Source: Pseudoips prasinana (lineage: Eukaryota > Arthropoda > Insecta > Lepidoptera > Nolidae). From it: DNA of 64,000 nt. The stretch is from contig OX621265.1 of NCBI GenBank assembly GCA_951640165.1, forward strand, positions 18,365,001 through 18,429,000, read 5' to 3'. The position numbers were made by a program, and so were the translations under genes. Below the pieces are notes generated by a model that saw nothing but the letters and a program-made list of their open reading frames with translations, had not been told where the DNA came from and searched no databases. Shown here in pieces: positions 26,360 through 38,500 of the stretch (position 1 is its first letter; each line of letters begins with the position of its first letter).

Positions 26360-26578
26360 GTGATAACCAATCAGAGCAGAGCACGTGCCTCGAGTGGGAT
26401 CGAGGCGCCATCTTTACTTTAGTGAGGCCGACATATTTGGTGTGGCTTTTGAAGTGTAACAACGGATCGAGTTGGATCGTTGCGAGTTTATTAGTTGGTT
26501 AAAGTAAGGTGCCTTGAACCCGCTGCTCAACTTTAAGTGTTAATTTTATTACAAAATCATTGTGAAGTGACCAGGTAA
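26360..26578 (+). promoter_or_regulatory. Candidate promoter and non-coding first exon
   Basis: An unusually GC-balanced stretch in AT-rich DNA, with CACGTG at about 26379, CTCGAG and 'ggcgccatctttactt'. It ends in 'gtgaccag' followed by gtaagtg, a consensus splice donor. No repeat family matches it. Gene 2 has a good acceptor (tttttacag ending 38366) 29 bp before its start codon, so this could be its 5' UTR exon across an 11.8-kb intron. This link is inference only. Confidence 0.35.
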
Positions 26579-26639
26579 GTGTTAAATTTCAATTATAATA
26601 ATCTCAAAAATGGGAAATCATATCATATTGATAATACCT

Positions 26640-26938
26640 TCCAAATTATTGAATTTTAATTTTCGCAATGCAAAGAGTTTATCTATTCCATCACTCTCAT
26701 GATCCGATGGGACGACTAGCGACAAGACCGGAAAGAGGTCATGTACAGGACCGACGGCTTTACGTGCTCTCCGAGGCACGGGGGTGTAATACCGCCAGCT
26801 TTCCAGACTTCGGGCTGATACTGAGAAATTTCTTTTCACGGAAAAATTCTAAAATTACTTTTTGGCCCGACCCGGGATTTGAACCCAGAACCTCATTTTC
26901 TGCGGTTGAACACGCTACCGCTAGACCAACGAGGCAGT
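26640..26938 (-). mobile_element. tRNA-derived SINE, second family
   Basis: Minus-strand head with A box (TGGTCTAGCGGTAGCG) and B box (GGTTCAAATCC), then 'cccgggtcgggccaaaaag' and the body 'gcggtattacacccccgtgc', 'gtcggtcctgtacatgacct'. Full-length relative at 47342-47690 (+). Confidence 0.85.
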
Positions 26939-26939
26939 G

Positions 26940-27353
26940 TATACTTACAGCAATGTATTTAAATCATTGAATGTCCTAAATGCATCAGGCCTTTCAATTA
27001 CATATATATTTTCAGTTGTGAATAAGGACGGTAATAAAAGAAAAAATATTTATAATAGATATCATATTTCTCAAAGAAGGAAACGGATTTACTATCACCG
27101 TATTTATAAACGACAACCTGTCATTATTGAGCTTAATAACTGTTGAAGGATTCAGTGTAGCACCAGCCTAATAAATACCAAGTGTATGTGCAACTTTACG
27201 GTTGCCATGGTGCTGTCACATTAATTGTGTAAAAAAGAAGATAATATCGTTTTAGTTTTTCCTATCAAAATAATTTACTAAATAAGTAATATTATACTAG
27301 GAATCGTTGTTTCCTTTTATCTCTTCCCGTCTGCCACTCCCAACTCCATCAAA
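26940..27353 (+). repeat. Left arm of a 5.7-kb composite palindrome
   Basis: Inverted copy of 32273-32681 with few mismatches. It ends 'cccaactccatcaaa', and the other arm starts 'tttgatggagttggg', so the arms were originally adjacent. A foldback element and a LINE now lie between them. Confidence 0.9.
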
Positions 27354-27354
27354 G

Positions 27355-28795
27355 ATCACAGAGCGATCGGAGAAAAAGAAAAACCGGCCAAGTGCGAGTT
27401 GGACTCGCCCATGAAGGGTTTCTCTTAAATGAAAGGTAAATTGCGGTTTTCCGATTTATGACGTATTAAAAAAAATCTACTCACTAGATCTCGTTAAAAC
27501 CAATTTTCGTTGTTAATTTGCATGGTAATGTACATCATATATATTTTTTTAGTTTTATCATTCTCTTATTTTTGAAGTTTCAGGGAGGGGGGAACACTCG
27601 TTTTACCACTTCGGAAGTGTCTCTCGCGAAAACTATTCAGTTTAGAAAAAAATTACATTAGAAACCTCAATATCATTTTTGTAGACCTATCCATAGATAC
27701 CCCACATGTATGGGTACGATGAAAAATAAATTTATGAGTTTCAGCTCTATGTATGGGGAACCCCCAAAATTGTCGTTGTCAACAAGTCAGGAACGAACAA
27801 TGTGTCATTAAAATTATATTTTTCTTCTTTTTTATTCACTGTCAGCTTTTCCTTACCCCTTAATAGATGTGGTATGTTTTTTTTTTGATTTCAGCTTTCA
27901 TTCATTAGTCATATTTAATTTAGTCATATTGCTAAACAGATTACTATTTCCACAAATGTGTGATGAACACTAATGAACAGTCGCAGTGTAATATGTGATG
28001 CCCACACCACATATCATTATTTTCAACTTCTTTCGAAGTTGAAGTTTTTAGCAGTTGGTTTTTCTTTATAATCTTTGCACCAATGTGTATCAACTGCTGT
28101 GCGAAAATTTTCATACGAAGCAGGAAACAGCTTCAATACGATATGAGGCGGTCGTGCTCATTTTAAGGGTTCCGTAGACAAATGGCAAAAACGGAACCCT
28201 TATAGATTCGTCATGTCTGTCTGTCTGTCTGTCCGTCCGTATGTCACAGCCACTTTTTTCCGAAACTATAAGAGCTGTACTGTTGCAACTTGGTAAGGAG
28301 ATATATTTTGTGAACCGCATTAAGATATTCACACAAAAATAGAAAAATAACGACAATTTTGGGGGTTCCCCATACATAGAACTGAAACTCATAAATTTAT
28401 TTTTCATCGTACCAACATCGTATATGTGGGGTATCTAGGGATAGGTCTACAAAAATGATATTGAGGTTTCTAATGTAATTTTTTTCTAAACTGAATAGTT
28501 TGCGTGAGAGACACTTCCAAAGTGGTAAAACGAGTGTTCCCCCTCCCTGTAACTTCAAAAATAAGAGAATGATAAAACTAAAAAAAATATATGATGTACA
28601 TTACCATGCAAAGTAACAACGAAAATTGGTTTGAACGAGATCTAGTGAGTAGATTTTTTTTTATATGTCATAAATCGGAAAACCGCAATTTACCTTTCAT
28701 GTAATCAACTGAAATACTTGCTGCTACGGAACCCTTCATGGGCGAGTCCGACTCGCACTTGGCCGGTTTTTCTTTTTCTCCAATCGCTCTGTGAT
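27355..28795. mobile_element. Large foldback element
   Basis: Arms of about 425-445 bp (27355-27779 and 28349-28795) begin with ATCACAGAGCGAT and end inversely with ATCGCTCTGTGAT. Shared phrases are 'gccaagtgcgagttggactc' and 'gggttccccatacataga'. The centre contains a CTGT microsatellite near 28216 and 'gggttccgtagacaaatgg' with its inverse. The same family is represented at 40690-40800 and within 44176-44757. Non-coding. Superfamily unknown to me. Confidence 0.85.
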
Positions 28796-31700
28796 ATTTA
28801 GAATAGAATAGAATAGAATAGAAATACATTTATTCAACACGAACACACAAGAAATGAGTAGTTACAAGGTATAGCATAATACAAAAATAATAAATATCGA
28901 AAAAATAAACAACAAAATAAAGAAAGTACAATAGCTCCTGTATGTTCCGTCGAAAGGTCACCATCTCAGCAAAAGTGGCAACCCTGTGAGGGACTCACGG
29001 ACGGTGGCATGTGATATATTATGTTACTATGACATGAATTGGTATTTGTGTACGATAAATAATTATGTAACCCAGTAAAAAGGATAGAAAGTAAATATAA
29101 AAAATAGTGGTAATAGTAATATATATATATATAACATATTCACGAAAAGGACATTAAATAACAAATTTTAATTAAATTAAATTATAGATATATTTATATT
29201 TACTAATTCGAATTTGATTTGGTTGAATAAAAGAAATTCTTTAATTTTTTGCCTAAAACTTTGTTTATTTCGGAGATCTCTGATGGGTGGTGGAATGTTG
29301 TTCCAGCATTTAGAGGCCGCGTATCGAAAACTGCCGCAAAAGGATGCAGTTTTATGAGTGGGGATGGCTATTTGCTGCGCACATCGTCTGTTTTCTCGCT
29401 CTCCGTGGCTATTTGTCCAATTTATTTTATCATATAGGTATGATGGATGCTTTTGCTTAATAACTCCAAAAAGGAGGCAGGCCAGGTGCAATTTACGCCG
29501 TAACTTCATTTTTAGAATGAAGTGTTCGTTCAAATATGGAGTTACGTGGGTTCTAGGCGGGATGTCAAAGCAGAAGCGTGCACATGCATTTTGGACCCTT
29601 TATATTAATTTCTCGGTTCGCGATTGAAGCCTGGAACCAAAAATAGAGTCTGCGTAATTAAGTTTGGATAGGATTATAAATTCTACAAGTAGTATTCTTA
29701 ACGGTTCACATAAATGTGGGCGCAATTTGTAAAGGATCTTCAATCGGTAGAAGCAATTTTGCACACAGTTAACTATATGATTTTCAAATCTGAAATATTG
29801 ATCCATGTGTAGGCCCAGGTTACGTGCCTCATATACACGCTCTATATTTTCTCCCAGTATGGTAATGTTAATAGGGGAGATCGTGGCTCTTTGCAGTTTG
29901 TCTAGTTGACCATTGGAACCGAAGATTATATATTTAGTCTTATTGGGGTTCAGATTGAGAGAATTACGGTTGGACCACTTCACTATACTTTCTAGATCTT
30001 TATTAATGGCTTCTATTGCAACCGCGGATTCCTCTGGCTTAAATGAGATATAAATTTGGAGATCATCAGCGTATACATGGTGCCGGCAATGTTTTATGGC
30101 CTTAGTTATATCTGCACTGTATAAATTGAACAGAGACGGTGCTAAAATTGACCCTTGGGGAACGCCTTTATCTAGTGCAGCCATATTTGACGTAGACGTT
30201 AGGCCATTTGAGTCTCGAATCTCCACATACTGAAAGCGGTGTGTGAGGTAGCTGCAAAACCACTGAACCGTATTTGAATCAAACCCGTAAAACGCCATCT
30301 TGGAAAGCAGTAAGGTTAAATTTATGGAATCAAAGGCCCTAGAGAAATCTAATAGTACTAGCAGAGTGCACATGCCGTCATCTTGCGCTGTTAATATGTT
30401 GTCTGTCACATCTAGTAGAGCTGTTACAGTACTACGATCCTTTCTAAATCCGGACTGGGTCTCAGGCAGGATTTTGCTGTCTTCTATATACTTATTTAAT
30501 TGCGTGTTTACAACCTTTTTCAGTACTTTAGATAAGAAGGGTAATATACTGATCGGTCTCAAGTCTTTAATTTCCACCGGGTTAGAATTTTTTGGAATGG
30601 GTCGTACAATGGCTACTTTCCACAGATGTGGAAAAGTTGACGTGGCTATGGATTAGTTGATTATAGCTGTCAGAAGGTCAAGTGTTTGAGGAAAGCTTAA
30701 CATAAACATGTCCCGTGTGATCCGATCAAATCCCTCAGCAATCGATTTTAAGTTGATTAGGACCTTAGCTATATCAGATTGTTCAACCGATTTTAAAGAA
30801 AATGTTTTGTTGTGGAACCTGATAAATTCCAAATATGTAAGATCTGATAGTGTAAGTCTTGTGTTTTGGGGTATATCGATGAAATGTAAGTTCATTGCGT
30901 TAGGGTCGTTTAAATATGAGGGTAGGTCTGCAGTATTTTTAGGAGGAAGTAATGTAGATTTTAAATTTATTTATTATATATTATATTTTGCCTATAATAC
31001 ACTGTTTTTCTTGGTACAAAGCCTCGATCACTAGGTGTTTCAGGTCTTTGTAGTATTTTTTTTTAGACTCAGATTTGTATTTTAGGTATTGTGCATGGGC
31101 CTGATCACGTAAATCCATCATAAATTTTATGTTATTAATAATCCAGGGATATGATCTCTGCTTTAGCTTATACGTCTTCAGGGGAGCATGTTTATCAAAT
31201 ATAGCTGTCAGATGTACACTAAGATAAGCTACCATATCGTCGACGTTTTGAGACGGGACAGGAACGCTCCAGTTGATAGAGTCCAAATCATAGTTAAGAT
31301 CATCCAATTGGATGTTCCGCAAACTTCTACAAGTTATGGTTTTGTGTACCATCGAGGATTTTTTAAAAGGCAAAATGACTGTTATGAGTGCATGACCTCC
31401 AAGTGCGCAGATCGGATGAACCTCAACATCTTTTACCTTAGCATCTGAACAAACCAAGTAAATCAAGGTTTGGCTGTGGTCCGTAAAGTGTGTCGCTGTT
31501 GTAACATATTGTTTTAAATTAAGACTACGTAAAAACATAGCCAGAATGTTTGTTTTATTGTCGGTCTGGTTGAGGTAATTAATGTTAAAGTCCCCTTAAT
31601 AATATTGTATATTGACAGGAGGACAAAGAGTTAATATAGCAGGTAAGGGCGTTAAAAACATGTCGACATCCTGCCGCGGTGGTCTGTACGCCGTACCAAC

Positions 31701-32020
31701 TGCAATCTTGATTCCGTTTATACTGAGGACTAACCACATTTGTTCAACAGTCTCCTGTTGGGACACTACAGGGTGAGGGTGAGAGCGTATCTTTGTACCT
31801 TTTTTATGTAAAATCCGACACGCGGAATATGTCTCAAGCGATAGCCAGGAACGGCAGGAGCTTTAGCTTCTTGTCCCGATCTTAGCCAAGTTTCATTTAT
31901 GGCCATAATATTAACTCCATGACGCTCCATTGCTGCGATAAACTCGTCATGATTGGTACCTAATGAGCCAGCGTTCAGTAACCCAATTTTTAAGTATTTA
32001 CTGGTCATAATAATAATTTA
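28796..32020 (-). pseudogene. CR1-like LINE, near full length but broken
   Basis: Minus-strand pieces in order: endonuclease start 32008-31766 (LKIGLLNAGSLG, INETWL), endonuclease/linker 31538-30981, RT start 30895-30653, RT core 30577-29600 ([63 protein letters not shown]) and C-terminus 29533-29177 (HLACLLFGVIKQ, RYAASKCWNNIPPPIRDL). Stops or shifts separate the five pieces. The 3' end is an AGAAT tandem at 28799-28824. Catalytic motifs are otherwise preserved, so the decay is moderate. Confidence 0.9.
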
Positions 32021-32272
32021 AAATTATATAAATATATATGAGAAATAACAAAAGTGATTGAATAACGTAATTATTGTTATATATATATATTGAACTTGTA
32101 TTTATAAAGTCACTATATCGCTTACATAATACATATAATCCAGTTAAGTTTATCTTAATGTGCACCGTTACCAAAATATAGAATCCCTCATGTACCTTAT
32201 TTGTACCAAAACTTACTCTCCTTTGCACACGCAATATGCTAACAAACGGGTATAAATATTTTTCTTCACATA
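32021..32272 (-). other. Probable LINE 5' region, no coding
   Basis: AT-rich; sits between the LINE endonuclease start and the palindrome arm and is best explained as the LINE 5' UTR. Confidence 0.4.
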
Positions 32273-32681
32273 TTTGATGGAGTTGGGAGTGGCAGACGGG
32301 AAGAGATAACAGGAAACAACGATTCATAGTATAATATTACTTATATAGTAATTTATTTTGATAGGAAAAGCAAAACCAATATTAACTTCTTTTTTACACA
32401 ATTAACGTAACAGCACCATAGCAACCGTAAAGTTGCACATACACTTGGTATATATTAGGCTGGTGCTACACTGAATCCTTCAACAGATATTAAGCTCAAT
32501 AATGACAGGTTGTCGTTTATAAATACGGTGATTGTAAATCCGTTTCCTTCTTTGAGAAATATGATATCTATTATAAATATTTTTTCTTTTATTACCGTCC
32601 TTATTCCAACTGAAAATATATAATTGAAAGGCCTGATGCATTTAGGACTTTCAATGATATAAATACATTGCTGTAAGTATA
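32273..32681 (-). repeat. Right arm of the composite palindrome
   Basis: Inverse of 26940-27353, about 409 bp. Confidence 0.9.
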
Positions 32682-32682
32682 G

Positions 32683-33250
32683 TTACGTGAACTATCTATA
32701 AATGATTGCTGTCATATACTTAATTTAAAATTATTGACTCTGTCTCAAAATGAATAATGTTATTGTTTCGAAGTTTTTCTTTTGTATACCTAAATATAAT
32801 CTAAAATAATAAGCATTCAGACAACCAATCGAGCATATATTGTGTTTGCTTACTAAATAATTACTCTAATTGGACCAAATCCCGTGTTCATGCCCCCTTG
32901 CATCCGGTGGTAGCATTAAAGCGCGACCATCGTTATGAACACAAGGTCCGTCATAATAATAACACCTTAATATAGACAGAACCATTGACAATATGTAGTA
33001 AAAATATTAGACTTAAACTAGATAATTAAACATAATCTCTTGACAATAACTTGATACGAGCTAGATAAATATCATTGCTATTATAAAATAATATTTATAA
33101 ATGTTTTCATACAATCAATACAATGTGTACCTAAATATCTATGTTACTAGAAATAATAATGTATACAACTATATTACTACAAACATGTTCTGACTATTTA
33201 CAAGCGCTTTTTTAAAGTCTACGTGAATAAAAACCTTTTTTTATTTTATT
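32683..33250 (+). mobile_element. CR1-like LINE 3' UTR only
   Basis: Inverse of 13786-14460: 'ttattgactctgtctcaaaa', 'ttgtatacctaaatataatc', 'aaagcgcgaccatcgttatg' and the terminus 'acgtgaataaaaaccttttt'. The coding part is absent. It begins directly at the palindrome arm. Confidence 0.85.
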
Positions 33251-33269
33251 ATTTATTTTATTTATTTAC

Positions 33270-33445
33270 TAGCTGTGCCCCGCGGTTTTACCCGCGTTAT
33301 ATTTTATAAATTATCACAGCTCCTCCCCCGTAGGCGATAGCGTGATAATATGTAGCCTTTATGTTGACCCGACCTCTTAGTTATATTCATGCAACATTTG
33401 AAGTACAGTTTTGACTTTCCTACGATTTTATTATATGTATAGATA
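33270..33445 (-). mobile_element. Helitron-like short element, internally deleted
   Basis: Starts 'actagctgtgccccgcggtt' and ends 'cctacgattttattatatg'. Lacks about 130 bp relative to 43917-44819. Family as at 24790. Confidence 0.65.
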
Positions 33446-33449
33446 TATT

Positions 33450-33930
33450 AAATCTATATTATGAGTATATATGAATAAATGTGTTTGTGGCCCTGGAACA
33501 ATCAAACCTATAATAGAACTTAGCAGATAAATAATTAATTAGGGTACCTACAACGCATCAAAATTTTACTATATTTCGAGACGACTGTCAACGACGTCTG
33601 CGCGTTTGGGTTGTTTTGTTCTACACGAAGCCATCCCGCTGAAAGTCACGCGCGGCGAGTGTGCTACCTACATACTATTACATTTGCTTGGCACCGACTT
33701 TAAACCTATAAATAGGTAGCACATAAAAATTATAGTATTTGATTAACATTAAAGGTATTAGGTTTGCCTAAGAGATGTATTATATTAAGTCTTTATCAAG
33801 TTTTTTTTATACTTTTTAGTTTTTGAAATCGGTTTATTTAAACGAAGTTTTTTTATTTTTTTTTAACGAGTTACTTATTAATGAATAGACAAAATAAGAA
33901 ATATGACAGCAGGGACAACATGCTACCACA
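33450..33930. other. No feature recognised
   Basis: AT-rich with a more balanced patch at 33590-33670. No gene or repeat that I can name. Confidence 0.3.
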
Positions 33931-33934
33931 ATTT

Positions 33935-36300
33935 TTTCTTTTTGTGTCACAGCGCTTAGCCGACACCAGCGGGCCCGTCGCAGGAGGCGAAGAGGCTGCC
34001 AGAGCACGCAGGGCGTATAATGTCGCCGTTAAGGCGTTGTCAATCGTATTGCGGAAGCCAAAGCTCGGTTCTGGTACGAGCTCATCGAGGGACTGAATAG
34101 GCATCCTTGGGGGCGCCCGTACAAAATGGTACTGGGCAAGCTCAGACCGTGGGTCCCTCCGTTGACGTGTACCCTGGATCCAAATGTTCTGGAGAGAGTG
34201 GTATACACTCTCTTCCCTAGGGTCCAGGACAGTCCCTCGGACCCTTCGTTACCGTCTCACCTTGATTGGGACGACCAGTTTGAGTTGACGGAGGGAGAGT
34301 TGGACCGAGCATTACGGCGACTTTCAGCCCAAAATACCGCCCTTGGCTCCGACCAATCTGCTTGCTGGACGAGGCGGGCAAGCGCTTTGAGCGTTTCAGT
34401 GCCGCCCGTCTAAGCGAGCATGTGTCGCGCGTTGGCCCCGACTGGTCGGACAGCCAGTTCGGCTTCCGACAGGGATGTTCAACGTTGGACGCGATTAACC
34501 GCGTCGGTGCCCTGTCGGAGCCCGCAGACAGGACTATTAAGTTCGTCGATTGGAACAGGATTGAGATCCAGACGGAGGTCTCCTCCGTGTTGGCACCTCT
34601 GCTATGGAGCCTCGCCTATGATGCGGTCCTGCGTGTTGGCCTCCCTCCCGGAGCGAGCGTCGTCTGCTATGTGGACGACACGCTCGTTATAGCCCGGGAG
34701 GTAAGCTTCCAGCGGGCGGTACGGCTTGCCAAACTTGGTGTTGCGTGTGTCATTACGGCCATAAAGAGACTGGGCCTTCGTGTAGCGCCTGACAAGACCG
34801 AGGCGCTATGGTACCGCGGCTTACGCCGTAGGCAGGAACCACCCCGTACGTCGATGCGGGTAGGTGACGTGGAGGTCAGGATGGGGCGGTATATGAAGTA
34901 TCTGGGTCTCACCCTAGACAGTCAATGGGCTGGGACCGCTGGCGTTTGGAGGAGGGGCACTCCACTCGTCTTACACAAGCGGTCCCGGGAAGAGGTAACC
35001 TGCTGTAGCTCAGGTTGCCTAAACGCGCTTGTGCGTGAAGGGGAGGGGAGGAGGCATTTGGCCCCCTCCCGTCCCCGGAGAAGAGTCTCAGACGCTCAGT
35101 GTACAGCGGGGGTACTGGCGAGATCGTTCACGAGTACCCAGACCCCCCCGCTACAGGCATTGTGAGGCTGGCTACCATGGTGGTTTTAGTGCGTATCCCG
35201 GGACTAGCCCGGCGAGTCCCACATAACCCGTCGCCTCCCCAAGCGGCGGGTATGCGTAAGTTTAATGCATTTCCACCATGTAAAAAAAAAAAAAAAGACA
35301 GTTAATGGGGCTTTGAGGAGCACTTTGAGCGTCTGGCCCCCCGAGTGCGCCGGTTTACTGGCGCGTTACACTGGCTTTTGCCGAACCTCGTCGTCCACGG
35401 GAAGAAGTTCGCCTCCTCCATGGCCTTTCCTTTACGGGGCGCCCGTTTGGTCTGAAAGCTTGACGGGCACCTCCCGCTGCAGAGCTATTCTAAATAGCCT
35501 GCAGCGTGTGGTGGTCATACGGATCGCACGAGGATACCGTACGGTATCTTTCGTGCTGCGCGGCGACACTTTTGGCGCGTTTCCCGCCATTTGATCTCCT
35601 GGTGGCAGTTGACGTGGCAGTTTTCGCTGAAGTCTGCGTTCGCCATGGGAGGGAAGAAAGAGTGGCTGCCTCACCTACAGACTGACTCAGATACTCATCG
35701 GACACGGTGATTATCTGAGCTGGATAGGCCGAGAAGCGACGACACACTGTCACCATTGCGGAAGCGACCTTAACTCTTCCCAGCATACGCCATAGGAGTG
35801 CACGCTCTGGGAAGCCGAGAGACGAGTCCTGGTCGCTAAGATCGGACGGGGTCTTTTACCGCCAGCAGTCGTGTATGTGACTCCCCCAAAGGGGACACCG
35901 AGGTCTCCTTCTGTGAGGCAGTCATGCTCCAGAAGGAGACTGAGCGGGATCGAGAGCAAGCCGATCCCGCTCGCAGATGGAGGAGGCGTCGTTAGGGCGG
36001 TGATAGCAGCCGGTAGCCCAATTCCCTTCGGGGCTACGGTGGCAGTATGTGAAGTGTCCTCTACTGCGACCACAGGAAAGCAGGTCACGCAGTCGCTGTG
36101 CCAGACTGGCAGGAGTCGGTAATAGGGGAGGAACCCAAAGTCCTTCCAGGGTACGTTTCCCAACCATCTGGGACATGGCGTAAAATGGGGGCACCGGAGC
36201 AGCATACCCGCGTTCCACATAGGATGAGTATGTGGAACGTGACACAGACACTTTTGCGGGTGAAATGTGTTGGCATTCCTCTTGCCTAATCAAAAAAAAA
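33935..36300 (+). pseudogene. R1-clade LINE, degraded, GC-rich
   Basis: Fragments in order: the basic/Ala-rich region before RT (33990-34080), HPWGRPYKMVLGKLRPW about 34092-34145, LDPNVLERVVYTLFPRVQD, LTEGELDRALRRLS, ERFSAARLSEHVSRVGPDW, SQFGFRQGCSTLDAIN, a deletion, then SSVLAPLLWSLAYDAVLRV, CYVDDTLVIA (catalytic pair, Val instead of Ala), KYLGLTLDSQW at 34896-34928. After a nested insert the frame resumes (EEHFERLAPRVRRF) at 35310. The Cys/His end (CHHC ... SQHT) is at 35750-35795, a charged C-terminus at 35900-35990, and poly(A) at 36292-36300. Many shifts. GC content is far above the flanks, as usual for R1 elements. A related piece is at 43490-43860. Confidence 0.85.
34930..35296 (+). 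mobile_element. R1-like 3' UTR with poly(A), inserted in the R1 copy
   Basis: Flanked by GACAGTCAATGGG (34917-34929) and GACAGTTAATGGG (35297-35309), 12 of 13 identical. It ends in 15 A (35282-35296). Removing it restores continuity between LDSQW and the following R1 coding block. The content (ggactagcccggcgagtcc) resembles an R1 3' UTR, so it is a 5'-truncated relative. Confidence 0.85.
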
Positions 36301-36309
36301 CTTCCTTCT

Positions 36310-36680
36310 GTGCGGGTGAACATGATAAATGTATTACTTTACAAACTTTAATATAAGGGTCAAAACAAAAAAACGGGACAATACGCGGCCGGGATAGTGT
36401 ATGAGTGAGAAACACATTGTTTCGTCATGACCTCAGAACGAATAATTTATTAAAGTAACTTTTTGGAAAGCCCAAATACAATAATAGTCATTAAAATTAG
36501 AAAAATAACCATCTAATAAGAAATAAATATCCATCATTTTGAGTTAATATCCGATAAAAATGGGTAAAATCGAGTATTTATCCATTTCGGATACATACTC
36601 GAGTTTTTATCATCTGAGTATCTACCCTCCGCCCATCACTAATCAGTAATCATAGATGTAATTTGAAGACCTTATAAAAT
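36310..36680. other. No feature recognised
   Basis: AT-rich with no coding or repeat family that I can identify. Confidence 0.3.
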
Positions 36681-36689
36681 AAAATAAAA

Positions 36690-38045
36690 CTGAAAATGGT
36701 TTTTATTCACGTAGACTTTAAAAAAGTGCTTGTAAATAGTCAGAACATGTTTGTAGTAATACAGTTATTATTTCTAGTTGCATATTACAGATATTTAGGT
36801 ACACGGAATGTTAAAACATTTATAACATTTATTTTATAATTTTAGTGACAATTAGCTAGCTTGTATTAAGTTATTGTCAAGGAGATTATGTTTAGGTTTA
36901 ATGATTGAAATTTATATTTTACTACATATTGTCTGAATGTTTCTGTCTATATTAAGTAATGAATTCAGTATTATTATTATAACGGACCTTGTGTTTAAAC
37001 GACGGTCGTGCTTTAATGCTACCACCGTATCCAATGCGCCCCAACTGAGAAGACCCAGCGAAACAAACTCAGCAGGTTCATCTACTACCGGTTTCAACAC
37101 GGCCCAGTTGAGACGGTCCGGCGAAACATACTCAAGCCATGAACACGGGATTTGGTCCACTTAAAGTAATTATTTAGTAGGCTAACACAATATCTGCTCG
37201 ATCGGTTGTCTGAATGAATATTAATTTAGATTATATTTAGGAAACAAAAGAAAAAACATCTAAACAATAACATTATTCATTTTGAGACAGAGTCAATAAA
37301 TTTAAATTTAGTATAATGTTAGCAATCATATTATAGATAGTCACAGATAGTTCACGTAACTCAACAAATTAGTCATGTCTATATGGCTACAAGATCTCCA
37401 GCGAGCAATGTGCAGGTAGGTGGTAAGCGCCAGGCGTCTTTGTCATCGATGTACTCTTTAGTGATATAATAACCCCATGCCATAAGTACACGTTTAATAT
37501 GTGTCTTGAAACTTGTGTCAGGCAGATCAGTAATATGAGTAGGAAGCTTGTTATAAAACCTAATACAATTTCCTAAAAATGATTTATTCGTTTTGCTGAC
37601 TCTAAAGCCCGGCATTGCAAGTTTGTCTGTATTCCTAGTATTTATGTTATGCAGTTCACTTTTTTTTCTATAGTTATTAATATTTTTTCTAACATACAAT
37701 ATATTCTGATATATATACTCAGATGGCACCGTTAGTATATTTACTTCTTTAAACAAAGTTCGCAAAGATTCGCGACTACCTAACCCATAAATGGCTCTGA
37801 CAGCTCTTTTTTGTGAAATGAAAATAGTACTTATGTCAGCTACCGAACCTCCCATCAGTATGCCATAGGACATAATACTATGGAAGTACGCGAAATATAC
37901 CGATCTAGCAGTTTGTTCATCTGACAATTGTCTTATTTTCCAAACGGCATAGGAAGCCGAACTTAACTTAGCTGCAAGCTTTTCAATCTGAGGAGCCCAT
38001 TGCAATTTTGAGTCTAGTGTCAATCCCAGAAATACGGTCGACGGA
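36690..38045 (-). mobile_element. CR1-like LINE, 5' truncated
   Basis: Same family as 13786-15540. The minus-strand frame 38023-37379 is open for 214 codons: LDSKLQWAPQIEKLAAKLSS onward to [17 protein letters not shown] and [16 protein letters not shown]. The 3' UTR runs to the 'tttttattcacgtagacttt' terminus at about 36700. The break at 38045 removes the RT core. Intact reading of 214 codons indicates a fairly recent copy. Confidence 0.9.
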
Positions 38046-38395
38046 ACTAAATCTAATAATATCTATCTAAATATACCGCTGTGGTTCAATAGTCTCTGCT
38101 TGTTTGTTATTTGTTACATACTCTTTGTTTGCTTAGCAATCTGTGGACTACGTAGTACTAATATAGTTATCTGTGCTGAGGACGCGACGTCGCGTCGTAA
38201 TCATTGGGATTGTATTATATACCTATTTATTTGTTTATAGTGTGTAATTGTGTAGATTAGAAATATATAAATTAAATTCGCGTACTAAATTAATTCTTAA
38301 GTCACTAATTAAATAATGATTGGCTTCGAAGTAGAGTAATTTGGAGGTTAACGATATTTTTTACAGACTTTATTTATTAATTTCTCATTAAAACT

Positions 38396-38500
38396 ATGGA
38401 GTTAGAAAGGTGTAGAATGTGTTTATCGCAAAATATTCGTATGCATAATGTCTTAAACACGGACCTCCAATATATTTATGAGAAAATCACTGATCAATCG
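38396..38500 (+). CDS. Gene 2 exon 1: first half of ZAD
   Basis: ATG at 38396, donor gtaagt at 38501, 35 codons. MELERCRMCLSQ gives the first zinc pair, followed by a hydrophobic helix (LQYIYEKITDQS). The ATG is 29 bp after a good acceptor (tttttacag to 38366), suggesting a non-coding exon upstream. Confidence 0.9.

Noticed and set aside
33881..34096. Independent small gene
   Set aside because: It is the region before the RT of an R1-clade LINE in a shifted frame.
38140..38200. CpG-rich promoter of gene 2 ('gacgcgacgtcgcgtcg')
   Set aside because: Too short to support as a promoter; the acceptor at 38366 suggests that the transcript starts further upstream. Left open.
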